Both the position numbers and the translations under genes were made by a program. Source: CAZFVY01 sp964522665 (lineage in GTDB: Bacteria; Verrucomicrobiota; Verrucomicrobiia; Limisphaerales; CAZFVY01). Taken from it: a stretch of DNA of 64,000 nucleotides. Position 1 is the stretch's first letter. Every line of letters starts with the position of its first letter. The notes under the pieces were generated by a model. The model had not been told where the DNA came from, searched no databases, and saw nothing but the letters and a program-made list of their open reading frames with translations. Below are positions 16,892 through 26,397 of the stretch, piece after piece. The stretch lies in the NCBI GenBank assembly GCA_964522665.1, contig CAZFVY010000022.1, positions 7,063-71,062 on the forward strand, written 5' to 3'.

Positions 16892-19391
16892 CCTTCGGTT
16901 CCGGACTGGCGGGCGGCGCCGCTTTCGCGGTTTTCGCCGCCTTGGGGGTGCGTGGCGCGAACTCAAAACCGACCTTGCCGCCCTCGCCGACCACGAGAAA
17001 CGCGGAGAACGGCCGGTTCTTCTTCGAGATAAACTTATGGAGCAAATCGGTCTTGCGCGCGGTCAAGAGTTTGACCATCTGCGCCCGCTCGATCGGCCGC
17101 TGGAGGATGATTTTGCCGGAGCGGAAATCGCAGGTCCGCTCGGGGCCGGTCGATTTTTCGCAGAGGTAACTCATCGGTGTCTCGAAGACGCGGGAACCGC
17201 ATTTGGGGCACGGTCCGACCGGTTCCTGCCCGGTGAAATCGACGGCGGGCGACTCGGCGCCGTTCGCCTGGCCCGTTCCGAAATCGAACTCGGGTTTTAG
17301 CTCCGGGCCGAGTTTGATCACAGCGGCAAATGGTTTGCCCATGCGGCTGCGAAAACCTTGGAGCGGCCCGACGGTTCGTTTGGCGATCAATTCTTCCACT
17401 TCCGCCAACTCGAGTTGTCGCCCCGCGACGATGCGCCAGAGCGCGAAATCGCAATTCTGGCACTGGAACTTTTTGTAGTTCTCTTTGATGACGCCGCCGC
17501 ATTTGGGGCAGGGCGTCTTCAATTCGCCAAAATCTCCAGGGACGGTGTCGCTCTCGTACTGCTTGGCCTTGTCCACGATGTGGCGGGTCATCTCGGCGAT
17601 TTTCCCCATGAAATCGGCGCGCTTCAATTTGCCGCGCTCGATCTCCCGCAGTTGGAATTCCCAATCACCGGTCAGCTCGGGCGAACAAAGTTCCGGCACG
17701 CCCAAGCCGCGCAAAAGCGCGATCAAGGAAATCCCCTTCGCCGTCGCCTGCAAATCGCGTCCCTCGCGATGAATATACTTCTCGTAAATCAAACCTTCGA
17801 TCACCGCCGCGCGGGTCGCGGGCGTGCCCAACCCTTTGGCGCTCATCGCCTCGCGGAGTTCCTCGTCCTCGACCAATTTGCCCGCGCCTTCCATCGCGCT
17901 GAGCAGCGTCGCTTCCGAGTAGCGCGCGGGCGGCTTGGTCTGATTCGCGCGCACGTCGATCTCGGCGGTCTTCACGGTTTCGCCCGATTTGACGGCGGCG
18001 AGGCTCGGCGTGTCACCGTCCTCCGCCTCTTTGCCGTAAACCGCGAGCCAGCCGGCGTTGACCATGACCTTGCCTTCGGTCTTGAACGGCTCCTGTTCGA
18101 CCCGCGTGATGCGCGTGGTGACCATGAACTCGGCGGCCGGATAGAAAATCGAGAGGAACCGCTTGGTCACCATGTCATACAACTTGGCTTCCAACTCGTT
18201 CAGATTCTTGGGCGCCTCGGAGGTCGGGATGATGGCGAAATGGTCCGAGATTTTGGCGTTATTAAATATGCGCTTGTTGGGCCGCACCCAATCGGACCGC
18301 AGAATCTGGCCGGCGAACGTCCCGTAGGTCGTGTCCTGGAGCATCCCCAACGTCTTCTTAACGGTCGCGATATAATCCTCAGGCAGCGCGCGCGAATCGG
18401 TTCGCGGATAGGTCAAAACTTTGTGCCGCTCGTAGAGCGACTGCGCGATTTTCAGCGTTGTGGACGCGGAGAAACTGAAACGCCCGTTCGCCTCGCGTTG
18501 CAAGCTGGTCAGGTCGAACAGCAACGGCGAAAGTTGCGTGGTCGGCTTGCTTTCCTCGGTGACGATGCCGGGCCGCCCCAGGCATTTGGCGCGGATCGCC
18601 TCGGCGCGCGGTCCGTCCCAGATACGCTCGGGACGGAGGTCGGTCTCGCCTTCTTTGTCCTTGGTAAATTTCTCGTCGAACCAGCGCCCGGGATAACTTC
18701 CCGCTTGCGCGTCAAAAACGGCGTGGACTTCCCAATAACTCTTCGGGACGAAGCGCTTAATCTTCTCCTCACGCTCGACCATGATGGCGAGCGTGGGCGT
18801 CTGCACGCGCCCGACGGTGGTGAGTTGAAAACCGCCGGTCTTCGAGTTGAAGGCGGTCATCGCCCGGGTGCCGTTGATGCCGACCAGCCAGTCGGCCTCG
18901 GAACGGCAGACCGCGGCGTCGGCCAGCGACAGCATCGTCGCGTCTTCCCGCAACGCGGCAAATCCGTCGCGGATCGCCGCCGGGGTCATCGACTGGAGCC
19001 AGAGGCGGCGGATCGGTTTGGTCAAGCCGACGTATTTGACCAGGTAACGAAAAATCAATTCCCCCTCCCGCCCGGCGTCGCAGGCGTTGATGAAGGAATC
19101 GACTTCCTTCTGCTTCATCAACTTGGTCAACAACTTGAGGCGCGGCTCGGTCTTCTCAATGGGTTGGAGGGCGAACGCCGGGGGAATGACCGGCAGATTG
19201 GCGAAACTCCACTTGCCTCGCTTGACCTCGAAGTCGGGCGGGAGGCAAAGCTCCAACAGATGTCCGACGGCCGAGGAAAGCACGTAATTCGGGCTTTCAA
19301 AGAAATCCCCGTTCTTCTTGAAACCGCCCAAGGCCTTGGCGATGTCGCTGGCCACTGACGGTTTCTCGGCAATAATTAGCGCTTTTCCCAT
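16884..19391 (-). CDS. topB: Type IA DNA topoisomerase, topoisomerase III-like
   Basis: An 835-residue type IA topoisomerase. The Toprim domain starts at ALIIAEKPSVASDIAKALGG and carries INACDAGREGELIFRYLVKY (the D-x-D/E metal site). The catalytic tyrosine Tyr328 lies in VLTYPRTDSRALPEDY. The four-domain gate region runs to about residue 590, with ATLLSAMEGAGKLVEDEELR and GLGTPATRAAVIEGLIYEKY. The C-terminal part has two zinc-ribbon-like modules (CPKCGGVIKENYKKFQCQNC and CPKCGSRVFE...) alternating with domains ending KKNRPFSAF. The N-terminus and gate are closest to TopB (Topo III), a decatenase. Its stop overlaps the xerC start, pairing decatenation with recombination. Confidence 0.9.
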   Translation of the reverse strand: MGKALIIAEKPSVASDIAKALGGFKKNGDFFESPNYVLSSAVGHLLELCLPPDFEVKRGKWSFANLPVIPPAFALQPIEKTEPRLKLLTKLMKQKEVDSFINACDAGREGELIFRYLVKYVGLTKPIRRLWLQSMTPAAIRDGFAALREDATMLSLADAAVCRSEADWLVGINGTRAMTAFNSKTGGFQLTTVGRVQTPTLAIMVEREEKIKRFVPKSYWEVHAVFDAQAGSYPGRWFDEKFTKDKEGETDLRPERIWDGPRAEAIRAKCLGRPGIVTEESKPTTQLSPLLFDLTSLQREANGRFSFSASTTLKIAQSLYERHKVLTYPRTDSRALPEDYIATVKKTLGMLQDTTYGTFAGQILRSDWVRPNKRIFNNAKISDHFAIIPTSEAPKNLNELEAKLYDMVTKRFLSIFYPAAEFMVTTRITRVEQEPFKTEGKVMVNAGWLAVYGKEAEDGDTPSLAAVKSGETVKTAEIDVRANQTKPPARYSEATLLSAMEGAGKLVEDEELREAMSAKGLGTPATRAAVIEGLIYEKYIHREGRDLQATAKGISLIALLRGLGVPELCSPELTGDWEFQLREIERGKLKRADFMGKIAEMTRHIVDKAKQYESDTVPGDFGELKTPCPKCGGVIKENYKKFQCQNCDFALWRIVAGRQLELAEVEELIAKRTVGPLQGFRSRMGKPFAAVIKLGPELKPEFDFGTGQANGAESPAVDFTGQEPVGPCPKCGSRVFETPMSYLCEKSTGPERTCDFRSGKIILQRPIERAQMVKLLTARKTDLLHKFISKKNRPFSAFLVVGEGGKVGFEFAPRTPKAAKTAKAAPPASPEPKDE

Positions 19392-19514
19392 GCTTGAAAC
19401 GCCTGCGATTCACCTCGGGGCGGGCAGTAGCCCATTCTCCCGAGGTCTTGCAAGCGCGGGCAAACTGGCGAAAAAAAGTACGGAAGTCAAAACCTGATTC
19501 CGGGCGGCGTTAAA

Positions 19515-20885
19515 TTATTTGCCCAAACAAAACTGGCTGAAAATCGAGTCCAGCAGGTCCTCGGTCGTGGTTTGCCCGACGATTTCGCCGACCGCGTTGA
19601 CGGCGATCCGGAGGTCCATCGCGGGCAGTTCCAGCGTGGCTCCTTCCCGCAAAGCTCCCGCCGCGCGCTCGGTCGCCGCCCGCGCGCGAAGCAAGGCGCC
19701 TTGGTGCCGTGAATTGATCATGACCTGCAACATCGAAGCCTCGATCCCGCCGGCCCACACGAGATTCTTGATCGCGTCCTTCAAGGCCTCCAGACCACGA
19801 CCGTCCAGGCAGCAAACTTCGACCACCGGCAAATTCAGGCCCGGCGGCAGCGAGAGTCGCGCTGGAAGATCGGCCTTGTTGCGAACCAGCACGCGCTTTT
19901 TTCCCGCCGATTGGGCCAGGTCGGCCGCGTCCGCCGCCGTCCAAGGCGCGGAATTGTCGAGCACGTGGAGAATCAATTCCGCTTGCGCCTGGGCCGCGTG
20001 GCTGCGGCGAATTCCTTCCTGCTCGATCGGGTCGGCCGCTTCGCGCCGTCCGGCGGTGTCCACGAACACGACCGGCAGGCCGCGGATGTTCGCGGTTTCT
20101 TCGATGGTGTCGCGCGTCGTGCCGGCGATGGGCGAGACAATGGCGCGGTCATGCCCGAGCAGGAGATTCAGCAGGCTCGACTTGCCCGCGTTCGGCCGGC
20201 CAATGATCGCGGCGCGGATGCCGCGGCGGAGGATTCGGCCCTCGTCCGCGGTCCGCAGCAATTCGTCCATGAACGCCATCCCCCGCTCCAGCCGTTGCAA
20301 TAATTGGGCCATCGTGTCTGGCGCGATGTCTTCGTCGGGAAAATCGATGTGCGCCTCGACGTGCGCCAGCGTTTTGAGCATCTCGTCGCGCAACAGGCGG
20401 ATACGGTCGGAAAGCCTTCCGGCGAGTTGCTCGTTCGCGGCCGCCAGCGCGAGCTCGGTTCGCGCATGGATCAGGTCGGCCACCGCTTCGGCTTGCGCCA
20501 AATCGACCCGGCCGTTGAGGAAGGCGCGTTTCGTAAATTCACCTGGCTCAGCCAACCGCGCGCCCGCCGCCAGCACGGCGTCGAGGACCAACTTGGCCGG
20601 CAGCAGCCCACCGTGGCAGCTAATCTCGACGACGTCTTCGCGGGTAAACGTCCGTGGCGCCCGCATCACCGCGAGCATCACCTCATCGACCACCTTTTCT
20701 GCGCGGACGATTCGACCGTAATGCAACGTGTGGCTGGGCGCTTGAGTCGGCCGGAGCGAAGATTTGCCACCGGGAACGAAGCAACGTTCAGCCACCGCGA
20801 ACGCGTCCGGGCCCGATACGCGAATGACCGCGAGGCCGCCTTCGCCCAAAGGCGTCGCGATCGCGGCAATGGTATCTTCGAACAT
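19515..20885 (-). CDS. mnmE: tRNA uridine-5-carboxymethylaminomethyl modification GTPase MnmE
   Basis: A 456-residue MnmE. The N-terminal formyl-THF-binding domain begins MFEDTIAAIATPLGEGGLAV. The G domain is inserted in a helical domain and has the P-loop IIGRPNAGKSSLLNLLLGHD, the G2/G3 region AGTTRDTIEE and VFVDTAGRRE, and NKAD. The C-terminus ends in IFSQFCLGK, matching the family's conserved C-terminal Cys-(I/L)-G-K. With MnmG it modifies wobble uridines of tRNAs. The MFEDT start is chosen because family members begin there; the frame stays open 17 codons upstream. Downstream at about 19434-19475 an ACCTCGGG/CCCGAGGT hairpin lies before the topoisomerase gene. Confidence 0.96.
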   Translation of the reverse strand: MFEDTIAAIATPLGEGGLAVIRVSGPDAFAVAERCFVPGGKSSLRPTQAPSHTLHYGRIVRAEKVVDEVMLAVMRAPRTFTREDVVEISCHGGLLPAKLVLDAVLAAGARLAEPGEFTKRAFLNGRVDLAQAEAVADLIHARTELALAAANEQLAGRLSDRIRLLRDEMLKTLAHVEAHIDFPDEDIAPDTMAQLLQRLERGMAFMDELLRTADEGRILRRGIRAAIIGRPNAGKSSLLNLLLGHDRAIVSPIAGTTRDTIEETANIRGLPVVFVDTAGRREAADPIEQEGIRRSHAAQAQAELILHVLDNSAPWTAADAADLAQSAGKKRVLVRNKADLPARLSLPPGLNLPVVEVCCLDGRGLEALKDAIKNLVWAGGIEASMLQVMINSRHQGALLRARAATERAAGALREGATLELPAMDLRIAVNAVGEIVGQTTTEDLLDSIFSQFCLGK

Positions 20886-21048
20886 GCGGGGGAATCGTTT
20901 ACGAAACTTGGCGACCCGCTGCAGCGGCGCCGGCAAGCGGAGGCCACATCGCGGAGGGTATTCTGGAAACCAAGACCGAGCGGGCCGCGCCGGGAACGCA
21001 GACCCAAAGACAGCGATGGTTAAACATGGGCGCTCGCGGAGCGTCGTA

Positions 21049-21303
21049 CTACACGTGCCCGCAACTGCCGGTCACATTCTCGGCGTCGCGGCCCTGGAGC
21101 CAAAGGCGGGCCTTTTGGTAGCTTTTCTTCTGTAAATAATGCCGCAGCGACGGATCGGTTCCGGGCGGCAAATGCCCGCCCAATTCATCAATCCGCGCAA
21201 ACAGCAGAAGCAGGTTCGGTTTCGGCTGCGCCGTCGGCATCGAAGCCACCGCCTGTTCCAATTCTACCAGCGTTTTGAGCAAAGCGTGTTCGGTCTCGGT
21301 CAT
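21049..21303 (-). CDS. Small hypothetical protein, 84 aa
   Basis: An 84-residue soluble protein, MTETEHALLKTLVELEQAVA at its start, with helical heptad-like spacing and a conserved-looking core PNLLLLFARIDELGGHLPPG followed by LRHYLQKKSYQKARLWLQG. Composition and periodicity look like true coding sequence. The open frame extends 41 codons upstream, but that part lacks protein-like character, so the ATG at 21301-21303 is preferred. No function is apparent. It lies upstream of mnmE on the same strand (164 bp) and divergent from the orphan gene at 21445. Confidence 0.6.
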   Translation of the reverse strand: MTETEHALLKTLVELEQAVASMPTAQPKPNLLLLFARIDELGGHLPPGTDPSLRHYLQKKSYQKARLWLQGRDAENVTGSCGHV

Positions 21304-21444
21304 ATCCAACGTATAACCGATAACGGCCAAAGGCGGTAGCGCTGAATAGCCATCGTCCGTCAATGTCTTGACGGGGCGCGGCGTTTCAAATACACCCTTG
21401 CGGGGGGAGTTTGCAGGGAAGCCCAATAAAAATTAGCCAATATT

Positions 21445-22341
21445 ATGTTTCAAGACAACGACCTCGTTACACTGTATGACATTCAAGCCGGGTTGACCCT
21501 GGTTTGGAACGGAAACACCGCCGCGCCGAACGTCATCCTGACGGCCACCCCCGCCGTGGCGCCGCAATGGCTGGCCCAAAAATCATTCGGCCCCGGCGGT
21601 CACCTTCAGGGCTTTCAACTCATGTCGCTCGCGGCGCAACAGGCCGGCGTCCAGAATTGCTACCTGGACGGCGCCACCTTAACCGGGACGGTGCTGATGA
21701 ATCTCCCGACCTTTAGCGGGACGTTTTGGGCGCCGATTTTCCGGGACAACACCGCGCCGGACAACGGCACGCTCGTCCTCGTCTGCCTGGGAAACCAGAG
21801 TGGGTCGCGAATTCTTTTCGGGCAGGACACGGAGCTTCGCCTGGCCATGGAAATATCCAACGATACTTTCAACTCGACGATCTGGCTTTACAGCCGGACG
21901 AAACGGGGCGAGCTCCAGTTGACCAACCTCAACATCGCGTACCAACCCAACGGCCAGCAGCTTTTTCAGTCCTGCGCGTTTCAACTCGTGAATAACGGCG
22001 CGGGTCCGTTCCCCCGCGACAATCAGCCGTCCTCCTGGGTCTCGATTGACGGCTACCTGACGCCTTCCCAAACCGACATTTCGCAATTCGTCTCCATCGG
22101 CGACATGCCGTGCAACGTCAGCGCCCTCGCGGCGCATTCGACGTCACCGACGTTTAACGTTACCAATGAAACTTTCTTGTGGGACCTTTCACGGTTTGTG
22201 GAGATGAACCCGAACATCGCCAGCCAGCTCGTGGGCCAGACCTGCTACGTTTACCTGCAAATGCGTCGGAGCGACGGAACCATATTGCCCGTCGATGGCT
22301 GCTTTTCGGCGCCCTTCACTTACCAAGGGGTGAAGCCGTAA
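21445..22341 (+). CDS. Orphan 298-aa protein, function unknown
   Basis: A 298-residue protein without signal peptide or membrane segment. It is rich in Asn, Gln, Thr, Ser and aromatic residues, and poor in Lys and Glu, unlike its neighbours. Segments such as GSRILFGQDTELRLAMEISN, STIWLYSRTKRGELQLTNLN and SWVSIDGYLTPSQTDISQFV suggest a beta-rich fold. I do not recognise a family; a phage-structural or contractile-tail/secreted beta protein would be one possibility, but there is no supporting neighbour. The ATG is preceded by an AT-rich leader without a clear Shine-Dalgarno. A hairpin repeat begins about 120 bp after the stop. Confidence 0.65.
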   Translation: MFQDNDLVTLYDIQAGLTLVWNGNTAAPNVILTATPAVAPQWLAQKSFGPGGHLQGFQLMSLAAQQAGVQNCYLDGATLTGTVLMNLPTFSGTFWAPIFRDNTAPDNGTLVLVCLGNQSGSRILFGQDTELRLAMEISNDTFNSTIWLYSRTKRGELQLTNLNIAYQPNGQQLFQSCAFQLVNNGAGPFPRDNQPSSWVSIDGYLTPSQTDISQFVSIGDMPCNVSALAAHSTSPTFNVTNETFLWDLSRFVEMNPNIASQLVGQTCYVYLQMRRSDGTILPVDGCFSAPFTYQGVKP

Positions 22342-22458
22342 GGCATGCTCTGAAAATATCCTGAGGCGCGTTTTCAAAGCGCTCACCCGAGTTAATCGCG
22401 CGCCGCGCGGGACTTCGATTCGTGGACGTTTTGGGACAGTATGGCACGAAGCTTTGGG

Positions 22459-22530
22459 TCGGAACGGGCTGAAAGCCCGTTATGGGATAGCCTGGGATGG
22501 AGCGAAGCGAAATCCCAGGAAATCGTCCCT
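22459..22530 (+). repeat. Dispersed hairpin repeat, GGGCTGAAAGCCC/CCCAGG family, copy 2
   Basis: This carries the same order of elements as the copy at 10278-10338: TCGGAACGGGCTGAAAGCCC, then GGGATAGCCTGGG, then GGAGCGAAGCGAAATCCCAGG. It abuts the 3' end of the small membrane-protein gene at 22529-22807. Confidence 0.65.
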
Positions 22531-22807
22531 AACAATGATCGTTCCGGCCTGTATGGCCGGGACCTATTCGCCTGGACCACCGAAACCCTCGCACGGTCAA
22601 ACGGACCGACCATCCGGCCAGCCCGACGAGGGCCGCGTAGGCGCCGAGCGCCCCGCCCAATACCACCAGCCCCGTCAACCAATAGCGAAGGGAATTCCAA
22701 TCGCGATTCCAAACCGCGACTGCCGTCGCCCAGAGAGCCCCGACGGCGAAAAGCCGCTTAAAGAGTCGCCAACTCGCCTCATGAAACCGCGGATCTTCGT
22801 CCCACAT
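22529..22807 (-). CDS. Small two-helix membrane protein
   Basis: A 92-residue protein with a soluble N-terminal stretch (MWDEDPRFHEASWRLFKRL) and two hydrophobic segments: AVGALWATAVAVWN at about residues 21-34 and YWLTGLVVLGGALGAYAALV at about 42-61. A basic tail follows. The last dozen codons (RRIGPGHTGRNDHC) are read from sequence next to the dispersed hairpin repeat, so the original C-terminus may have been altered by the repeat. No function is apparent. Confidence 0.5.
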   Translation of the reverse strand: MWDEDPRFHEASWRLFKRLFAVGALWATAVAVWNRDWNSLRYWLTGLVVLGGALGAYAALVGLAGWSVRLTVRGFRWSRRIGPGHTGRNDHC

Positions 22808-22926
22808 ATTTCTAACCTTCAGCCCAGCATAACTTAGCTCTGGCGCCCGTCAACATCCCGCCCGGTTCATCCCCACCGAACCCCTCAAGCACGACGATCC
22901 TGCCAAGCCGCCTCACCGGGCGCCGG

Positions 22927-23523
22927 TCACGGCCGCGGTCGCGGGGCGGTGAGGCCCGGGCCGTTCCTGACTTCGCGGGCCAAGTCCAGGAGCTTGGAGT
23001 TTACCTGCAAGCCGACCGCTCTAGCGGCGGCGTTGTCAATCACGTCGATGACAACCCGCCGTTGGGACAGCGCCAGGTTGAACATCCCGCCCAGTTCGAC
23101 GAAGCGCGGCATGTCGCCGACGGTCAAAATGGGCCGGTCCTTCACCGCGGCAAAGACGTCCGGCAACCGCTCGCGTTCCGAGCGCGCGACGAAGAGAATC
23201 TGGCACCCGCCAATCGGCTCATCGCGGCCTAAACGCCGGACGGAGATCGGGTGGCTGCCAACGGATTGAGCGCTGACCAATTCATCCAACGCCGGCCCGA
23301 AGGGATCCGCGCCCAGCACGCCAATCACGAAAGGCGCGTTCGCGCCGTTGAAAACATTGGTCGGCCAGCTTACAAACTTCGTGAAGTTATAGAGGAACAC
23401 CGCCTTGACCTGGTATTCGCCAAATGGCTTCGTCGCGTCCGCGGCCCGCGCGGCGACGCCCAGGAGCAGGCAGACGACCAGCGCCAGACGCTGCGCCAAA
23501 CGTGATGATGGAAACTTGAGCAC
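22927..23523 (-). CDS. YfiR family (DUF4154) periplasmic protein
   Basis: A 198-residue protein with a signal peptide (about residues 10-28, LAQRLALVVCLLLGVAARAA) and the DUF4154/YfiR pattern: FGEYQVKAVFLYNFTKFVSW near the start, VIGVLGADPFGPALDELV, CQILFVARSERERLPDVFAA, ILTVGDMPRFVELGGMFNL and a C-terminal VNSKLLDLAREV. Family members are periplasmic regulators, YfiR inhibiting the diguanylate cyclase YfiN in Pseudomonas. They are also commonly encoded after TonB-dependent receptors, as here (24 bp after the receptor gene). The usual next gene, a sensor kinase or GGDEF protein, is absent. Confidence 0.88.
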   Translation of the reverse strand: MLKFPSSRLAQRLALVVCLLLGVAARAADATKPFGEYQVKAVFLYNFTKFVSWPTNVFNGANAPFVIGVLGADPFGPALDELVSAQSVGSHPISVRRLGRDEPIGGCQILFVARSERERLPDVFAAVKDRPILTVGDMPRFVELGGMFNLALSQRRVVIDVIDNAAARAVGLQVNSKLLDLAREVRNGPGLTAPRPRP

Positions 23524-23547
23524 GACGATGTTTTCCCTGAACGTCCG

Positions 23548-25650
23548 CTAAAACCGCCAGGTCGCCTTGCCGAAGACGCTCCGCGAAACCTCGGTCGCCT
23601 GCGTCGAGTAGTAACTCGGATTGAATTCCCGGTGCGGGCTGTCAAACAAGTTCTGCCCGACGATCGACAGTTCGAGTTGTTTGATCGGCCGCCACGCGAT
23701 CCGCGCGTCCAGCGTCGCGTAGCTCGGAATCGCCGGCGGAATCGGACTTCCCGGAATATAAACCCCCGCGCTGCTGATGCCGGCGACGTAACGGACCCAG
23801 AGATCGAGTTCGATTTCCCGCGTCAGGTCCATGCTCGAACGAATCGAGAACTGATGCTTGGCGGCCTCGAGCGAAGGGCCACCGCCGCTGACGGCGACGC
23901 TCGCCGGCGCGTCCAATTCGCCATTCAGAAACGAATACGCCCCCGAGAGCCGCCACCAGTCAGTCGTTTGCCACGCCAGGGACAATTCCGCGCCGTAGGT
24001 TGTGCCGGTGACTTCGTTCGCCGCGCTCGAAACCACCTGGACGTAGGAAAAAAGGTGGCTCAGATCAATCCGATCCGTCGTCGAGCGCAGACCGTTGTAG
24101 GAATTGATAAACCCGGTCGCGTCCAACGACACGCGCGGATGCGGCTGCAGTCGGTAGCCCAATTCATAGGCGATCAACTCTTCCGACCGGAAGCCGGAAT
24201 TGCCTTGGAACGTGACCAGGACCGGAAACGGCCCGGAGGCCGGCGACGGGGGAATCACGGCCAAATTGATCGAGCCATCGTTTTCAAAGGCCGAGGGCGT
24301 CCGCACCGCGCGCGAGACCGACGCCCAAATAGTCTGCTTGTCCGTCGGGGTCCACGCGATCCGACCGCCCGGTTGAACTTCGACCCCGGTGATATTGTTG
24401 TCCTCCACTTTGACACCTAGCGTGGCCTTGAGGCGATCGGGGACGAGCGTCACTTCGTCTTGCACGAAGCCGTTGCCGATCTGGTCCAGGCGCGTCTCAT
24501 CGCGCAGCGTGACTTCGAAACTGCTTTCGAAACCGGACCGCACGAGGCGATAGCCGCCGCCCCAGACGATTTCCTGGCGCTCGCCCCAATGAAAACGATG
24601 CCGGACATCCAGGTCGAACGTGCTCTGCCGGTCGCGCAGAATCGGCAGATTCATGTCGGCGCCATCGTAGTAGGCTTGCAGGGTAAGGTCCGAATCGTCC
24701 GCCAGCGAACGCGTCCAGCGCGCAAGCGCGTTGCCACCGTCTTGTTTCCACTGGCCCAGATTCGCGGCCTCGTAAGGCGGCCCGAGGCTCAGTTGCGGCA
24801 GGCTCTGGTCCGCCTGCAACCCGTAAAAATCTCCCTGCAGCGTGAGTAGATTGGCGTCCGACGGCTGCCAATCCACACGAAAACCGCCCTGGCTCTTCGA
24901 CCACGCGTCGTCCGCCGCGCCACCGCCCAAGAGGCGGGAGTCGTCCCATTGATCGTACTTGCCGTAAACCCGGTACGCGGCATGGTCCCCCAATTTGCCA
25001 CCGTAGCGAATGGCGTCCGACGTCAACAGGTCGGAACCGCCGCCGCCGCTTAGGAGCAACCCTTGCGTTTCGGACGCGGGCTTGGTGACGACGTTGATGA
25101 CGCCGTTGAACGCGTTGGCGCCCCAGATGGCGGCCCCCGGTCCGCGGATGACTTCGATGCGGTCGATGTCCTGCAGCAGCACGTCCTGCGATTGCCAGAA
25201 GGTCCCGGAGAAAAGCGGCGTGTAGATGCTCCGGCCGTCAATCAGGGTCAACAGCCCAGAGGCGAACGTATCGTTCATGCCCCGCACGCCGACCGCCCAT
25301 TCGTGCGCGTCCACCCGGCCGACGTCCACGCCCGGCGCCAGTCGCAGCGCGTCGGGAATCGAGGTCACGCCCGAGCGATTGATGTCGTCTTGCGTGATGA
25401 CCGAAATCGCGGCGGAGGCTTCGGACAAGCGTTCTTCCTTCTTGGAAACCGACGTCACCTTCAGGGTCGTCAATTGCTCGAGGCTCATGGTGAGCAGCGG
25501 TCGCAGGTCGAGGTTGGTGGCCGTGGATTGCGCCCGGAGCGCCGACGGCGCGAGCAACGCAAGCACGAACCCGAAGGAAACGAACGCGGCGCCGCGCGGA
25601 AGCGAGTGCGCCGTGCGCCAAGTTCGGACGACTGAACGCATCATGTTCAT
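23548..25650 (-). CDS. TonB-dependent outer-membrane receptor
   Basis: A 700-residue receptor with a signal peptide (AFVSFGFVLALLAPSALRAQ). The plug domain at about residues 55-185 contains SVSKKEERLSEASAAISVIT, LRLAPGVDVGRVDAHEWAVG and IEVIRGPGAAIWGANAFNGV. The long beta-barrel ends in ATWRF with the C-terminal aromatic required for outer-membrane insertion. Such receptors import siderophores, cobalamin, heme or glycans using TonB energy. The substrate cannot be told, and I found no cobalamin riboswitch upstream. It is the first gene of a two-gene unit with yfiR. Confidence 0.92.
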   Translation of the reverse strand: MNMMRSVVRTWRTAHSLPRGAAFVSFGFVLALLAPSALRAQSTATNLDLRPLLTMSLEQLTTLKVTSVSKKEERLSEASAAISVITQDDINRSGVTSIPDALRLAPGVDVGRVDAHEWAVGVRGMNDTFASGLLTLIDGRSIYTPLFSGTFWQSQDVLLQDIDRIEVIRGPGAAIWGANAFNGVINVVTKPASETQGLLLSGGGGSDLLTSDAIRYGGKLGDHAAYRVYGKYDQWDDSRLLGGGAADDAWSKSQGGFRVDWQPSDANLLTLQGDFYGLQADQSLPQLSLGPPYEAANLGQWKQDGGNALARWTRSLADDSDLTLQAYYDGADMNLPILRDRQSTFDLDVRHRFHWGERQEIVWGGGYRLVRSGFESSFEVTLRDETRLDQIGNGFVQDEVTLVPDRLKATLGVKVEDNNITGVEVQPGGRIAWTPTDKQTIWASVSRAVRTPSAFENDGSINLAVIPPSPASGPFPVLVTFQGNSGFRSEELIAYELGYRLQPHPRVSLDATGFINSYNGLRSTTDRIDLSHLFSYVQVVSSAANEVTGTTYGAELSLAWQTTDWWRLSGAYSFLNGELDAPASVAVSGGGPSLEAAKHQFSIRSSMDLTREIELDLWVRYVAGISSAGVYIPGSPIPPAIPSYATLDARIAWRPIKQLELSIVGQNLFDSPHREFNPSYYSTQATEVSRSVFGKATWRF

Positions 25651-26153
25651 ATCAGGCGAGAGTGATTTGGGGCGGGCCGCCCGGTTGGAGCGGGGAGGAA
25701 CGGTAACCGAGAGAGAGAACGAGACGGGATTGGTTGGCGGCGGGATCGAACGCGAGTTCCGGTCCGATGAATTGCCACGCTCGAGTACCGCCGTAAAGGC
25801 GGCGCTTCGTTGATTCCTCCCGGAGCTTTCTTTGGCGAGGTCGGGATTTCCGCCCGCGAAAGCCGGTTAACGCTTGGACACAACGCTGCCCCCGCCGATA
25901 AACGGCGCTGTATTCCGCCCAATATTCCCCGCCATCAATCATGGCTAATCCCCGCCCATCAGCCCGTGCTGATCCTTCCCGGCGGCGTTACCGGTGTTTA
26001 AAATTCACGCGACGTGGCGCGTCTTGTGTTTGGTTATCGGTTGTTTGAGCGGCCACCGCCTCCCGCGAAAGAGGCTAAGATGACCCCACTCCGCGCAGTC
26101 TCCCGGAGCCATCCGCCTTCGTCAACGGATTTTACCGGAGCGAACCGAAGCGC

Positions 26154-26267
26154 GGGCGCATCTCATTTTTTTGACAGGTCGATAATTTGGGAGGAAAGCG
26201 GGCAGAGGGGAAATCAGCGTCGGTTGCGCCAAATCCGCAGCAGACCGACAAAAAATGAGATGCGCCC
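26154..26267. repeat. Palindromic element with GGGCGCATCTCATTTTTT arms
   Basis: Arms at 26154-26171 and 26250-26267 are perfectly complementary over 18 bp, with 78 nt between them. The layout is the same as in the GGGGTC palindromes (long arms, intergenic position), but the sequence is different, suggesting another family. Confidence 0.6.
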
Positions 26268-26397
26268 ACCGAAGCGCCCCGCGCCGACAACCAATCGCAG
26301 CGCACACGCATCTAAATCCCGCCGAGTGAGTCATGTCGGCCCGTTTTTCGAGCAATGGTCGCTTCCTTCCATTTTAGGAGACGATAGGGTGAAAGAA

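Noticed and set aside
17358..19358. 666-codon plus-strand frame opposite the topoisomerase gene
   Set aside because: Antisense to topB, which has intact Toprim, catalytic Tyr and zinc-ribbon motifs; GC-rich codon bias keeps the antisense open.
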